Source: Larkinella terrae (GTDB lineage: Bacteria; Bacteroidota; Bacteroidia; Cytophagales; Spirosomataceae). From it: a stretch of DNA of 64,000 bases. The stretch is taken from the NCBI RefSeq assembly GCF_009668025.1, contig NZ_WJXZ01000001.1:873004-937003 (forward strand), in the 5' to 3' direction. Below the pieces are notes generated by a model. The model was not told where the DNA came from, made no database searches, and saw only the letters and a list, made by a program, of their open reading frames with translations. Position numbers and translations under genes: made by a program. The first letter of the stretch is position 1, and the number at the start of each line of letters is the position of its first letter. Shown here piece after piece: positions 32,679 to 42,678 of the stretch.

Positions 32679-34658
32679 TTACTTAAATTTCACCTCCGCC
32701 GTTATGCCTTTCCAGGTATCGGTGCGGAATGGAGCCGCCGGAAACCCTTCTTTGTTGTACAGATTCGCTTCGATGTTGTCGTCGGACCAGCCGTAGCGCA
32801 CGGCTACCGGATTACTCACCTGGTCGCACCAGACGACCACTTTATCGCCCTGAATCTCCGCCTTCGCCCAATGGAATTTCTGATCGGAACCGGCTACTTC
32901 AAAGCCTTTGAGGTACGCATATTTGTCCGAAGCGGTCAGGCCGCTCCCGGTTTGCCCGAACGTCAGCGTCACCTTGTTTCCGCTGATCTGTTGCGATTGA
33001 TACACCGGGCCGCCGGGTAAAACCGGTTGCTGATAAACGGTTTTTAACGCGCTGTACGCCAGCCGTTTGCCGACATCCTGCTTGTTTTTCGGGTGAATAT
33101 CGTTCGTTTCGCCAATATCGGAAGTAACCGCCATCCCGGTGTTCGGTACGGTCGTGAGCGTCATCGCCTGTGCTTCCCGCAGCTCGGCCCAGGTGCTGCC
33201 TTTTTCGCTGGTGCCACCGCTCGCGCCATAACTCGCCAGTTGCACGAACAGGAAGGGAAAGTCTTCACCCCAGCGTTTCCGCCAGTCATTGATTAGAAGT
33301 GGAAACGACTTCCGGTACTGGTACGCCCGCCCGGCGTTCGATTCGCCCTGGTACCAGATGACGCCCTGCATGGCGAAAGGAATCAGCGGAGCCACCATCG
33401 CATTGTACAGAATGGTTCCGGCGACGTTGGCCCCCGTAAACTGGTTGTTGTCCACGGACGTCTCCACGCGGTATTTCCAGTCACCGGCCAGCGGTTGTTC
33501 GTACGAATCCCGGGTGATTTTCAACTGCTCGGCTTTGCCGCTAAAACCGCCGATGCTGCCGAGGTCTTCGATGCGGACGGCAATGACATTTTTACCGGCT
33601 TTCAGCACATTCGGCGGAATGATGTAGGTACGGCCTTCCGGTACTTTTTTGGTCGATTCGCCCACTTTGACGCCGTTGACGTAGGTCCGGTCGAAGTCGT
33701 CGATGCTGCACAGATTCAGCACCATGCTTTGCCCGGCCCATTCGGCGGGGAGCGTAAATTCTTTCCGAACCCACACAACGCCGTCCAGACCCGAGAGAAT
33801 TTTAAGATCAAAATAGCCCGGCACGGCCATCGTCTGCCAGTTCGAATCGTCGAGCGAAGCGCCCGACCAGCTTTGAACGGTTTCGGCGTCCGGAAAACCG
33901 CCCTGTTGCTGAATGATCACCTCATCCAGTTTTTTCTTCCGTGATTTGCTCAGTTCTTCGAGCGAAACCGGCATGCTGGCCAGCGGTTCCTTAAACTCAT
34001 CAAAGCTGTTCATGGCCTCCCGGCTGATCCAGGATTCGACCTGCGTGCCACCCCAGGAGGTGTTCAGTAAGCCAATCGGCACCTGCATTCGGTGGTAGAT
34101 TTCGCGGGCGAAGAAATAGGCCACCGCCGAAAAATTACCAACGGTTTCGGGCGTCGTGGCCTGCCATTCCCCGCCGGTTACATCGTCTTTGGGTGTCAAA
34201 CTTTTGTCGTGCGGAACCTTGAAATGCCGGATTTGCGGGAAATTGGCGGCTTTTTTCTCCTCCTCCGCTTTCGCCGACCGGTTGACCAGCATTTCCATGT
34301 TCGATTGACCGGAACAAATCCAGACCTCACCCACCAGCACGTCGTCCAGCGTCAGGGTGTTTTTTTTGCCAGCAACCACGAGCTGATACGGCCCACCAGC
34401 TTCGGTCGGGTCGAGCCGGATCAGCCATTTGCCGTCTTTGTCGGCCTTAGCGGTTTTGGTCTGCCGCTGCGGTCCGGCCCCGATGAATTGGACCGTTACT
34501 TTTTCCCCGGCGGCCGCCCAACCCCAGACCGGGATGGGTTTCCGGCGTTGCAACACCATGTGAGAACCGAAAATCCGGGGCAAACGGACCTCGGCCCAGG
34601 CTTCAAAAACCGTCAGTGCCAGCAGCAAAACCGCACTAGTTCGTAGGAAAGCTTTCAT
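32679..34658 (-). CDS. Sialate O-acetylesterase-like carbohydrate esterase
   Basis: The 659-residue protein has a signal peptide (MKAFLRTSAVLLLALTVFEA) and the classical layout of the family: N-terminal beta domain (PRIFGSHMVLQRRKPIPVWG), GEVWICSGQSNMEM with nucleophile Ser119, an inserted jelly-roll domain (DDFDRTYVNGVKVGESTKKV), and QGVIWYQGESNAGRAYQYRK. Despite the family name, enzymes in polysaccharide loci usually remove acetyl groups from neutral or acidic sugars; with sulfatases and fucosidases around it, acetylated sulfated fucan is a reasonable target (inference). The start is 38 bases from the repeat at 34697. Confidence 0.92.
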   Translation of the reverse strand: MKAFLRTSAVLLLALTVFEAWAEVRLPRIFGSHMVLQRRKPIPVWGWAAAGEKVTVQFIGAGPQRQTKTAKADKDGKWLIRLDPTEAGGPYQLVVAGKKNTLTLDDVLVGEVWICSGQSNMEMLVNRSAKAEEEKKAANFPQIRHFKVPHDKSLTPKDDVTGGEWQATTPETVGNFSAVAYFFAREIYHRMQVPIGLLNTSWGGTQVESWISREAMNSFDEFKEPLASMPVSLEELSKSRKKKLDEVIIQQQGGFPDAETVQSWSGASLDDSNWQTMAVPGYFDLKILSGLDGVVWVRKEFTLPAEWAGQSMVLNLCSIDDFDRTYVNGVKVGESTKKVPEGRTYIIPPNVLKAGKNVIAVRIEDLGSIGGFSGKAEQLKITRDSYEQPLAGDWKYRVETSVDNNQFTGANVAGTILYNAMVAPLIPFAMQGVIWYQGESNAGRAYQYRKSFPLLINDWRKRWGEDFPFLFVQLASYGASGGTSEKGSTWAELREAQAMTLTTVPNTGMAVTSDIGETNDIHPKNKQDVGKRLAYSALKTVYQQPVLPGGPVYQSQQISGNKVTLTFGQTGSGLTASDKYAYLKGFEVAGSDQKFHWAKAEIQGDKVVVWCDQVSNPVAVRYGWSDDNIEANLYNKEGFPAAPFRTDTWKGITAEVKFK

Positions 34659-34696
34659 TAATTTCAGGTAAGGGTCTGGTGATTCGTTATTTTTTT

Positions 34697-34763
34697 GCCC
34701 CCAACCCCCTAAAGGGGGCTTCTATCTCTGGAAGTTTTAAGCCCCCTTTAGGGGGTTGGGGGC
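34697..34763. repeat. Palindromic repeat, 25-bp perfect arms
   Basis: The arms 34697-34721 and 34739-34763 are perfectly complementary and carry CCCCCTAAAGGGGG. The element fills the gap between the arylsulfatase stop (34775) and the esterase start (34658) and is the same unit as at 16635-16790 and 36224-36299. Confidence 0.9.
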
Positions 34764-34774
34764 AGTAATTCTCA

Positions 34775-36163
34775 TCAGTAATCGTCGCCTTTTTCGCTCT
34801 TCTGACACGACAAAAGCCAGTCGTCCAAAGCGGTTTTCATTGATGCCAGCACGGCGGGCTGTGTTTCGGAAATATCCTGCAATTCGGTCGGATCGTTCAG
34901 CAGGTCGTAGAGCTCGTAATGGGCACCGTCGTCGGCCGAGTAAATCTTGAATTGGTTGTCGGTGTACGCGCGTTGCTTATACGACTTAAAACCAATCGGT
35001 TTGGTCCGTTGGGCGGTGTCGGTAAAAAGCAGCGGAAACACGTCGATGCCATCCATCGGTCGCGGATTGCCCGGAATCGAATAGCCCAAAAGGGAAAGAA
35101 TCGTCGGAAAGTAATCGCTGGTCGTGACCGGAACGCTGACTTTGCGGTGACTTTTGATCTGCCCGGGCCATTCCAGCAGCGCCGGAACCCGAATGCCGCC
35201 TTCGTACAGGCTGCCTTTTCGCCCGCGAAAAATACCGGCCGTTCCCTGTTGCCGTTTACCGGGATGCTGGTCGATGCCGCCCCCTTCACCCGCCGGACCG
35301 TTGTCCGACGCGAAGAGAATCAGCGTGTTATCGGCCACGCCCAGTTTGCGGAGTTCCCGGCGCAAGCGGCCAATCTGCTCGTCCATCGCCGTGATGCAGC
35401 CGTAATAATGCTGGTGATTTTCGTCCAGACCGGGGTACATCGCCCGGTAATTCGGACCGGCCACCACCGGCGAATGGGGCGTATGAAACCAGATAACGGC
35501 CAGAAACGGTTTCTTTTTCTGAACGGACTGACCGATAAACGGCAGCGCGCGGTCCATGATAATCCGCGAATCATCGCCTTCCAGGTTGTTTTCGTCAAAC
35601 CGGTCCGGGCCCGTCCAGTAGTGGGTTTTCACCATCTGGTCTTTCATCGGGTCCCAGGTTGGAACCGCCTGTTCGGTCGAAAAACACGTTTCAAAACCGT
35701 TCTCCCAGGGGGGCGAAAATTCATCGTTGGCCTTGCCGCCCCGGTGTCCGTCGCGGACGGTTTTGCTGAGGGTACCGAGGTGCCATTTCCCAAAGTGCCC
35801 GGTGGCGTAGTCATTGGCTTTCAGCACTTCCGCCAGCGTGGTTTCCTGCGGTTTGATGTGGCCGACGTTGGCAAAGAAAATACCGTACCGCTCCGGATTC
35901 CGACCGGTCAGGCAACTGCCCCGCGTGGGCGAACAAACCGGCGCGCCTGAATAAAACCGGGTGAATTGCAGACCGTTCGCAGCCATTTTGTCCAGCTCCG
36001 GCGTTTTGATCTGCGGATTTCCGTTGAAACCGACATCGCCCCAGCCCAGATCGTCGGCCATCACCAGAATAACATTCGGCCGAACCTTCGACGGTTTTTG
36101 GGCCCGAATGCTGTCCGGTTTCAGGAAAATCAACAGAAGAACCAGGGGGATGATCCGTTTCAT
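34775..36163 (-). CDS. Secreted arylsulfatase (second sulfatase)
   Basis: The 462-residue protein has a signal peptide (MKRIIPLVLLLIFLKPDSIR), metal-binding ILVMADDLGWGD (Asp37, Asp38) and the canonical formylglycine motif CSPTR with Cys77, followed by GSCLTGRNPERYG. HFGKWHLG, IWFHTPHSPV and FASDNGPAGE complete the S1 sulfatase core. It should hydrolyse sugar sulfate esters in the periplasm or at the surface. It is the first enzyme gene after SusD in the operon. It belongs to a different subgroup from the sulfatase at 23127, so the two may target different sulfate positions. Confidence 0.95.
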   Translation of the reverse strand: MKRIIPLVLLLIFLKPDSIRAQKPSKVRPNVILVMADDLGWGDVGFNGNPQIKTPELDKMAANGLQFTRFYSGAPVCSPTRGSCLTGRNPERYGIFFANVGHIKPQETTLAEVLKANDYATGHFGKWHLGTLSKTVRDGHRGGKANDEFSPPWENGFETCFSTEQAVPTWDPMKDQMVKTHYWTGPDRFDENNLEGDDSRIIMDRALPFIGQSVQKKKPFLAVIWFHTPHSPVVAGPNYRAMYPGLDENHQHYYGCITAMDEQIGRLRRELRKLGVADNTLILFASDNGPAGEGGGIDQHPGKRQQGTAGIFRGRKGSLYEGGIRVPALLEWPGQIKSHRKVSVPVTTSDYFPTILSLLGYSIPGNPRPMDGIDVFPLLFTDTAQRTKPIGFKSYKQRAYTDNQFKIYSADDGAHYELYDLLNDPTELQDISETQPAVLASMKTALDDWLLSCQKSEKGDDY

Positions 36164-36223
36164 GCGGTGTTGAAATGAGTTGAGGGTTTAAGAGGGTATT
36201 TTAAATTAAAACACTTTATTTCA

Positions 36224-36299
36224 AGATTGCCCCCAACCCCCTAAAGGGGGCTTAAAACTCCTGGTGTAAAAGTCCCCTTTAGGGGGTTGGGGGCAATCT
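36224..36299. repeat. Palindromic repeat, 30-bp arms with one mismatch
   Basis: The arms 36224-36253 and 36270-36299 match with one mismatch and carry CCCCCTAAAGGGGG. The element lies in the 249-base gap between the SusD stop and the sulfatase start, where it could dampen transcription or protect the upstream susCD message. Confidence 0.9.
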
Positions 36300-36412
36300 C
36301 AGGATAAAACTTTCATTTTCGAGAGTTTTCAAAGTGTGACAATCAGAATATAACTTCCTGACTTTAAGAGAAATATTACCATTTGCTAAAGCCTTAAACC
36401 CTAAACTAGAAA

Positions 36413-37906
36413 TCAATAACCCGGATTTTGCGTCAGGTTTTTATTGATGTCGATTTCGCTCTGCGGGAACGGGAACAGGTAGTGTTTCGCCGGATCGAAC
36501 TTGCGCAAAACACCACCCGGATCGACGATGCCGGGAATCACTTTTTCCGCAATTTTCCACCGCTTGATATCCAGATACCGGTACCCTTCGGCACCCAGTT
36601 CGACGCGCCGTTCGTGCCGGATTCGGTCGCGTAGGGTTGCTTGCGTCAAACCGGTCGGAAGAGCTGGCATTTTGACCCGCGCCCGAACCGCGTTGACCGC
36701 ATCGTACACGGATTGGTCGGGGCCGCTGGCTTCGTTTTTGGCTTCGGCGTAAATCAGCAGCACTTCGGCGTAGCGCGTCAAAATGTAATCCTGATCACTG
36801 CGGGTTGAATACGAAAACGGCAGATTCTCGGGATCAACGTATTTCCGAACCAGGTAGCTCGTATAAATCCCCGCGGCCGTATTGGTAAATTTGACACCGG
36901 TCGAACTGACAAGCTGCTCCTTGATATCCCGAATGGTGTAATCCAGCCGCGGATCGCGGTTTTTCTTGTAGGCGGTTTTGTCGTACAGGGGCGACTGGCT
37001 GATGGGTAAACCGTCCGTACATTCGAACTCGTCCACAAAATTCTGGCTACCATTGATGGCTGCCGCGTTGCCGTATTTCATATCCGGGCTTTCCGATGAA
37101 AACCGATCTGGGTTTAAATACCGCGCCGAGAACATAATTTCGGGGTTGTTGGTCTGGCCTTTGGTCAGAAACATCGTCTGGTAATCGGTCGCCAGCTTAA
37201 ACACCTTCGACTGAATGACCAGATTGGCCGCATCAGCGGCTTCCTGCCACTTGTTGTTGTGCATCAGCACTTTCGCTTTCAGGGCCAGGGCCGAACCTTT
37301 CACGGCGTGGCTGGTGTAGAGTGTAGCGGGCAAGAGCGCAATCGCATCATCCAGATCTTTGATAACCTGCTCAATCACCGTCGCTTTCGGACTCTGCTTG
37401 ACGGCGGCCTCGGCCAGCGTGATGGGCTTCGTATACAGCGGCACGCCCCCGTAAAACTCGGTCAGGGTGAAGTAAAACAGGGCCCGCAGGAACAACACTT
37501 CACCCTTGTACCGGTTTTTCTTGGCCTCATCCATCGTCACCCGGTCAATGTTCGCCAGGAAGACGTTGCAGGCCGTCACGCCTTTGTACGACTCCAGATA
37601 AACCGTGCTGACCAAACCGCCCGTGGCCGGTTCGATGATGCCTTTGGCGATGTTGTCGACACGCTGATACGTCCCGAACAGAAAGAAATCGTCCGTCAGG
37701 GCGTCCCAATCCATCCGGTGGTGGTCGTAGGTTAGGCTCAATAATTGGCTGTAAACGCCCGCAATGGCCATATCCGCGTCTTTTTCGGTGGTCCAGAACG
37801 TCTGGTTCGAGAGCTGATCGAGCGGATTTTTATCCAGAAAATCCTGGCAGGCAGTGAGCAGCAAACTCGCGGTACTCACCAGGCTTATGATCAAAAACTT
37901 TTTCAT
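36413..37906 (-). CDS. RagB/SusD-family outer-membrane lipoprotein of the fucose locus
   Basis: The 497-residue protein begins MKKFLIISLVSTASLLLTAC, a lipobox with Cys20, followed by DFLDKNPLDQLSNQTFW, the usual SusD opening. The core has LFLRALFYFTLTEFYGGVPL and the C-terminal half RYAEVLLIYAEAKNEASGPD and RHERRVELGAEGYRYLDIKR. It should bind the polysaccharide at the cell surface as partner of the SusC whose stop lies 18 bases upstream. Ligand type (sulfated fucan) is inferred from the locus. Confidence 0.96.
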   Translation of the reverse strand: MKKFLIISLVSTASLLLTACQDFLDKNPLDQLSNQTFWTTEKDADMAIAGVYSQLLSLTYDHHRMDWDALTDDFFLFGTYQRVDNIAKGIIEPATGGLVSTVYLESYKGVTACNVFLANIDRVTMDEAKKNRYKGEVLFLRALFYFTLTEFYGGVPLYTKPITLAEAAVKQSPKATVIEQVIKDLDDAIALLPATLYTSHAVKGSALALKAKVLMHNNKWQEAADAANLVIQSKVFKLATDYQTMFLTKGQTNNPEIMFSARYLNPDRFSSESPDMKYGNAAAINGSQNFVDEFECTDGLPISQSPLYDKTAYKKNRDPRLDYTIRDIKEQLVSSTGVKFTNTAAGIYTSYLVRKYVDPENLPFSYSTRSDQDYILTRYAEVLLIYAEAKNEASGPDQSVYDAVNAVRARVKMPALPTGLTQATLRDRIRHERRVELGAEGYRYLDIKRWKIAEKVIPGIVDPGGVLRKFDPAKHYLFPFPQSEIDINKNLTQNPGY

Positions 37907-37924
37907 GGGAAGTTCTTTTAAGAC

Positions 37925-40900
37925 TTAAAATTTGACCTTGAGACCCGCCGTAAACATGCGCACCTGCGGATAGGTGGCAAACCGCTGCCGACCCGTGCCG
38001 GTGCGCTCGGGATCGGCGCCCGGATACTTGGTGAACGTCGCCAGGTTATCCGACGACAGGTAAATCCGCAGGTCTTTCATCCGGATTTTGCTGGTAATGG
38101 TTTTCGGGAACGAGTAGCCGAGCACCAGATTTTTGATGCGCAGGTACGACGCATCCATCAGGAAATAGGTCGAGCGCAGGCCGTTGTCGGGGCCGTAGCC
38201 GTTGAGGTACATCGCCGGGTGGGTGGTCGATTTATTCTCCGGCGTCCAGGCGTTTTGCGCAAATTCGAGGGTCGGCGCGCTGCCCTGCGTAAACGGATCG
38301 ATGCCCCAGCGGTCGACGTAGGTGTTGTTGCCGTAAACCCCCTGGAAGAAAATCGAGAAATCGAAATTTTTCCAGAACGCGTTCACGCCCCCGCCGTAGT
38401 AAAACTTGGGATACGCGCCGGGCACCACTACCCGGTCGTTGCCGTCGATCTTATTATCGCCGTTCTGGTCCTTGAATTTCAAGTCCCCCGGTTTTGGGTT
38501 GTACGGGTGAGCCGGTCCTTTGTCAATTTCTTCCTGCGACTGGAAAATCCCCGCCCATTCGATCAGGTAATTCGACATCCAGGGCAAGCCCTCCTGAATC
38601 GTATTGTTGTTGTCGTAAAAAGGCGCCTTGACTTTCAGGACTTTATTGGCGTTTTTGGAAAAATTGGCATTGATGTCGTACCGCAGCTCGCCGATTTTAT
38701 TGGAGTGACTGAGGTTCAGCTCAATTCCCTGGTTCTGCATTTTGGCGTAGTTCACGGTCGGGCCGGTCAGACCGACGCTGCCGGGAACTTCGATCGCGTA
38801 AATGATGCCGTCCGTGATCTTGTTGTACCAATCGATTGAGCCCGAAAAAATGCGTTTTTTGAAACTGAAATCCAGCCCAATGTCGGTGATAGTTGTAGTT
38901 TCCCAGCGCAGGTTTTTGTCGGTGAGCCGCGTCTGCACGACGCCCTGTTGCAGGACATCGAACGGATAGGTCGTGACGGAAAGAATGTCCTGATACGGAT
39001 AATTTCCGATGTTCTGATTTCCCAGCTGACCCCACGACGCCCGCAACTTCAGGTTGTCGATCCAGCTCTGCGACTTCAGAAATTCCTCGTTCGAAACCCG
39101 CCAACCTGCCGAAAGCGACGGAAAAAAGCCCCAGCGGTTGTCTTGCTGAATGCGCGACGTACCGTCGTAGCGAAAGTTGGTCTCGAGCAAATACCGCTCC
39201 TTGTAGTCGTACGTAAACCGTCCAAACAGCGACTGAATAGCCCATTCGTACGATGTTCCGGCGGTCGATTGGTTATCGGTCGACCCTGCGTTCAGCTCCA
39301 TCAGGTCATCCGTCGGGAACTTCTGGCGAGCGCCCTGCAAATAGCGGTTTTTGAACGATTCCTGGTTATAGCCCAACAAACCGGTTACGAAATGGTCTTT
39401 GCCAAATGTTTTTTTGTAATTGAAAGTGGAATACAGCGTGGTCAGAATCGATTGATCAAACCGGTCGGTAATGCCGAGTCGTGTGGGATTTCCGTTGTTC
39501 TGGTAGGTTCCGTCGGAGAAATAATAGGCATCGACCGGATGCTCGTGCACTTTCGTAAAATCGTCACTGTAGTTGACGGCTCCTTTTACGCCCCAGGTCA
39601 GATCCGGCGTGATGTTGATATCGACGTACGACTGCGCCGTCAAATTGTATTTTTCGTAGCGTACCGAACCGCTGTTGATCACCGCCAGCGGGTTCCGGTT
39701 AGATGGAACGCCCTGCCGGTACGCCCCGGAATAATGCCCGGAACCGTCCGGTACATACGGCCCGTTGGTCGGGTTCATCGAGTACACCAGCAGCATGTAA
39801 TCCGAGTCGGTGTAAGGCGGTTCCATAATGTCCTTTTTCACCAGCCCGATGTTCGCACCTACCCGCAGAATCCGGTTTACTTTCGAATCGACGTTCAGGT
39901 TAAAATTATACCGTTTGTAACTGTGACCACCGGCAATGCCGTTCTGGTTCAGGTAGCCGGTCGAAAAATTATAGGTGGTTTTTTCAGAACCTCCATTCAC
40001 CGAGAGGTAGTGTTGCTGCGCGGAAGCGTTTCCGACGATGAAATCAATCCAGTCGAAATTCGGGTATTTGGTCCGGTCCGTCGCGTTGCGGTAGGTGTCG
40101 ATTTCGGTCTGCGTATACAAAGGTGCCTGACCGGAACGGGCGCGGGCAGCATTGAAATACGTCATAAAATCCGCCGAATTGGTCACCAGTTTGGGCATCC
40201 GCGTCGGTTGATGCAGTTGAAAATCCGCCCGATAATCGACATTGAACGAACCGGCCTTGCCTTTTTTAGTCGTTACCAGAATCACGCCGTTGGCACCCCG
40301 CGCCCCGTAAATGGAAGCGGATGCCGCATCTTTCAAAACCGAGATCGACTCAATGTTGTCGGCGTTGAGGTTCGTCAGGTTCCCGACCACGCCATCGACC
40401 AGCACCAGCGGAGCAGCTCCGGCATCGCTGAACGTTCCCAAACCCCGGATCGTCATGATCGCGCCGTCGTCGCCAGGTTGGCCGGAGTTTTGAACAACCT
40501 GTAAACCAGTCACTTTACCCTGTAACAGGTTCTCCACGTTTGCCGTCGAGCGTTTCACCAGCTCATCAGCCGCCACCGTCGCTACGGAGCCGGTCAGGTT
40601 GACTTTCTTCTGTTCGCCGTAGCCCACAACCACGATTTCCTCGAGCGATTTGATATCGGTATTCAGCACGATTGCCAGGACGGTTCGGTTGCCGCTCACT
40701 ACCACTTCCTCCGAAACATACCCGATGGAACTGACCACCAGCGTCCCCTTGCCGCCTTCCAGTTGCAACTGAAACTTACCGTCACCGTCTGTGACTGTGC
40801 CCTGCGTTTTCCCCTTGATCAGGATGTTGGCGCCGGGCAAAACCGCCCCGGTCTGATCCTTGACCGTCCCCTGAATGGTCACCGGGCCGTCGGACAGCGA

Positions 40901-41290
40901 TTTTTCGATGATCGAAGCTTCGAACAGTTTCTTTTTCCGAACGTAAATCTGGGAGTTGACGCGCAGAAACTGCAGATTGGCGTCTTTCGACAGGATTCGC
41001 AACAGCGATGCCAGGGATAAATTCTTGTCGGAAATCGTGACCAGCTGGTTTTTGTCGAGCGTTTCGCCGTTGTAAGCAAACGAAAACTGGGTGCGCTCGC
41101 TGATGATGTTGAGGGCATCCTCCAGTCGCACATTTTTGAGGGAAAGATTCAGGTAAATTTCTTCCAGGCTTTTACTCTGGTACGGACTGGTTGCCGCCAT
41201 AATCCGACTGCCGGGGAGCAACAGGATCAAAATCCCGAGTGCGCTCAGTCTGACCAGCTGCCGGATTTGGTTAAGTAAGGTTCTTTTCAT
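37925..41290 (-). CDS. SusC/RagA-type TonB-dependent transducer-transporter with STN domain
   Basis: The 1121-residue protein has a signal segment, an STN (secretin/TonB N-terminal) domain at about residues 50-118 (LEDALNIISERTQFSFAYNG, LQFLRVNSQIYVRKKK), a CarboxypepD_reg-like domain at 138-212, EEIVVVGYGEQKK at 217-229, plug motifs (LQGKVTGLQVVQNSGQPGDD) and a barrel ending FATYPQVRMFTAGLKVKF. The STN domain is what touches FecR-type anti-sigma factors, and a FecR gene lies directly upstream. So this transporter should both import glycan fragments and signal their presence to the sigma factor at 42679. Confidence 0.96.
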   Translation of the reverse strand: MKRTLLNQIRQLVRLSALGILILLLPGSRIMAATSPYQSKSLEEIYLNLSLKNVRLEDALNIISERTQFSFAYNGETLDKNQLVTISDKNLSLASLLRILSKDANLQFLRVNSQIYVRKKKLFEASIIEKSLSDGPVTIQGTVKDQTGAVLPGANILIKGKTQGTVTDGDGKFQLQLEGGKGTLVVSSIGYVSEEVVVSGNRTVLAIVLNTDIKSLEEIVVVGYGEQKKVNLTGSVATVAADELVKRSTANVENLLQGKVTGLQVVQNSGQPGDDGAIMTIRGLGTFSDAGAAPLVLVDGVVGNLTNLNADNIESISVLKDAASASIYGARGANGVILVTTKKGKAGSFNVDYRADFQLHQPTRMPKLVTNSADFMTYFNAARARSGQAPLYTQTEIDTYRNATDRTKYPNFDWIDFIVGNASAQQHYLSVNGGSEKTTYNFSTGYLNQNGIAGGHSYKRYNFNLNVDSKVNRILRVGANIGLVKKDIMEPPYTDSDYMLLVYSMNPTNGPYVPDGSGHYSGAYRQGVPSNRNPLAVINSGSVRYEKYNLTAQSYVDINITPDLTWGVKGAVNYSDDFTKVHEHPVDAYYFSDGTYQNNGNPTRLGITDRFDQSILTTLYSTFNYKKTFGKDHFVTGLLGYNQESFKNRYLQGARQKFPTDDLMELNAGSTDNQSTAGTSYEWAIQSLFGRFTYDYKERYLLETNFRYDGTSRIQQDNRWGFFPSLSAGWRVSNEEFLKSQSWIDNLKLRASWGQLGNQNIGNYPYQDILSVTTYPFDVLQQGVVQTRLTDKNLRWETTTITDIGLDFSFKKRIFSGSIDWYNKITDGIIYAIEVPGSVGLTGPTVNYAKMQNQGIELNLSHSNKIGELRYDINANFSKNANKVLKVKAPFYDNNNTIQEGLPWMSNYLIEWAGIFQSQEEIDKGPAHPYNPKPGDLKFKDQNGDNKIDGNDRVVVPGAYPKFYYGGGVNAFWKNFDFSIFFQGVYGNNTYVDRWGIDPFTQGSAPTLEFAQNAWTPENKSTTHPAMYLNGYGPDNGLRSTYFLMDASYLRIKNLVLGYSFPKTITSKIRMKDLRIYLSSDNLATFTKYPGADPERTGTGRQRFATYPQVRMFTAGLKVKF

Positions 41291-41374
41291 AGTATTAAAG
41301 GTTTATTGAACAGTGGTTTCATGAACAGATACCTGATCGATAGCTTCGCCAAAAGAATAGGATTCAGGGGAAAG

Positions 41375-41399
41375 AGCCAGGTGTTAAAGGCACCTGGCT
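41375..41399 (-). promoter_or_regulatory. Hairpin in the fecR-susC gap
   Basis: A perfect 9-bp stem (41375-41383 with 41391-41399) lies after the FecR stop and 85 bases before the SusC start. The T tract on the minus strand is weak, so it may be a leaky terminator that separates regulator and transporter expression. Confidence 0.45.
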
Positions 41400-41419
41400 A
41401 CTTTTTTATCTGCCCGGTT

Positions 41420-42478
41420 TTACTTTTTTTGGGTTACATAAACGGTATTATTGACTAATTCATACTGAAAATTGGAGGTGTAGTTCAACGCGTCAAGGAT
41501 ACTTTTTAAAGAAGTATTGCTGAACCGGGCACTGAAATCTTCCTTCACTTTCAAGCCTTTCGGGACGACAAAATTGACGGAATACCAGCGTTCCAGTTTC
41601 TTCTTTATTTCCTGAAAATCGGCGTTTTTCAAAATAATTACATCGTCTTTCCAGGCCACTAAATCACTCAGATTAACCCGTTCTTTCCGGGCTGTTTCGG
41701 TCGTTTTCGCGTACGAATAAAGCTCCGAGGGCAGCAGTAAACTTTGACTGGTTAGCGCCTTCGCCGAAACCGTACCGACTTTCACTTTTCCCGTCAAAAC
41801 CGCTACGGTTATTTCGCGATTTTCGGGATACGCATTGATGTTAAAGGACGTTCCAACGACGGTTGTTTTCAGCGTTTCCGTCTGGATCGTAAAAGGTCTG
41901 GACGTGTCGTGAGCGACATCAAAAAAGGCTTCTCCTTCCAGGGTAACGGCGCGGGCGGCCGTGCCAAAATCGGACGAATAGGTCAGCGCACTTTCCGCAT
42001 TTAATTTAACCAGACTGCCATCCGGCAGACGGACCAATTCCCGCTGACCCCGGATCGTCCGGACGTTTATTTGCCGAGCAATAGACTGACTGACAGCGGT
42101 TTTATCCGAATACTTCCGGATGGTATACTGCCAGATCGTCACGGCTGCGGCTGCGGTAATCAAAACTATAGCCGCAAATCGGAGCAGCCGGGGAATCGAA
42201 ACCGGAAACCGGATGATTCGGGATGACTTCGTACTCGATTCACCGGCCTGAATCCGTCCCCAGACTTCCAGTAAATCCAGTTCGGAAGGCTGATATGAAT
42301 GTTTATACCGCACCGCCAGAATCAGCTCTTTGGCCAGCGCAACCGTCTGTACTTTATCGGGATGTTCCTTCAACCAGCGTTCCCAAAAAAGATGCTGTTC
42401 TTCGGTCGGATTTTTCACCCACCGAATGAAATCGTCATCTTTTAAAAAGTCTTCCAGCTGATAATTCTGGTACATCAT
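41420..42478 (-). CDS. FecR-family anti-sigma factor
   Basis: The 352-residue protein has a cytoplasmic N-terminal part (about residues 1-95), one transmembrane helix (about 98-118, RFAAIVLITAAAAVTIW), a periplasmic FecR domain (VRTIRGQRELVRLPDGSLVK, TLEGEAFFDVAHDTSRPFTI) and a C-terminal DUF4974 domain (DFQEIKKKLERWYSVNFVVP). In family terms it holds the sigma factor until the STN domain of the outer-membrane transducer signals. It lies between the sigma gene and the STN-bearing SusC gene, the standard order. Confidence 0.95.
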   Translation of the reverse strand: MMYQNYQLEDFLKDDDFIRWVKNPTEEQHLFWERWLKEHPDKVQTVALAKELILAVRYKHSYQPSELDLLEVWGRIQAGESSTKSSRIIRFPVSIPRLLRFAAIVLITAAAAVTIWQYTIRKYSDKTAVSQSIARQINVRTIRGQRELVRLPDGSLVKLNAESALTYSSDFGTAARAVTLEGEAFFDVAHDTSRPFTIQTETLKTTVVGTSFNINAYPENREITVAVLTGKVKVGTVSAKALTSQSLLLPSELYSYAKTTETARKERVNLSDLVAWKDDVIILKNADFQEIKKKLERWYSVNFVVPKGLKVKEDFSARFSNTSLKSILDALNYTSNFQYELVNNTVYVTQKK

Positions 42479-42678
42479 TCCTGCTCGTTGTGGTTAATTT
42501 TTCCATATCCTCCAATCAATACGGGAGGAATAGGCTTTCAACGGGTAAGAGCCTGAATTGCCGCCGACATATACAGGCGGTTTAAAAAATTTTCATTTTT
42601 TTTAAACGACTTGAAAAATCAGGGAAATGGCGCGGGAACGGCCCTCGGAGAAAACGAATAAATGCGGTGGTGATCAAC

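Noticed and set aside
34697-36299. Regular palindromic repeats considered as a CRISPR array
   Set aside because: The copies are single hairpins more than 1 kb apart with genes between them; there are no spacers and no cas genes.
38948-40504. 518-codon open frame on the plus strand
   Set aside because: It is antisense to the STN-type SusC gene and its product is basic and without family features.
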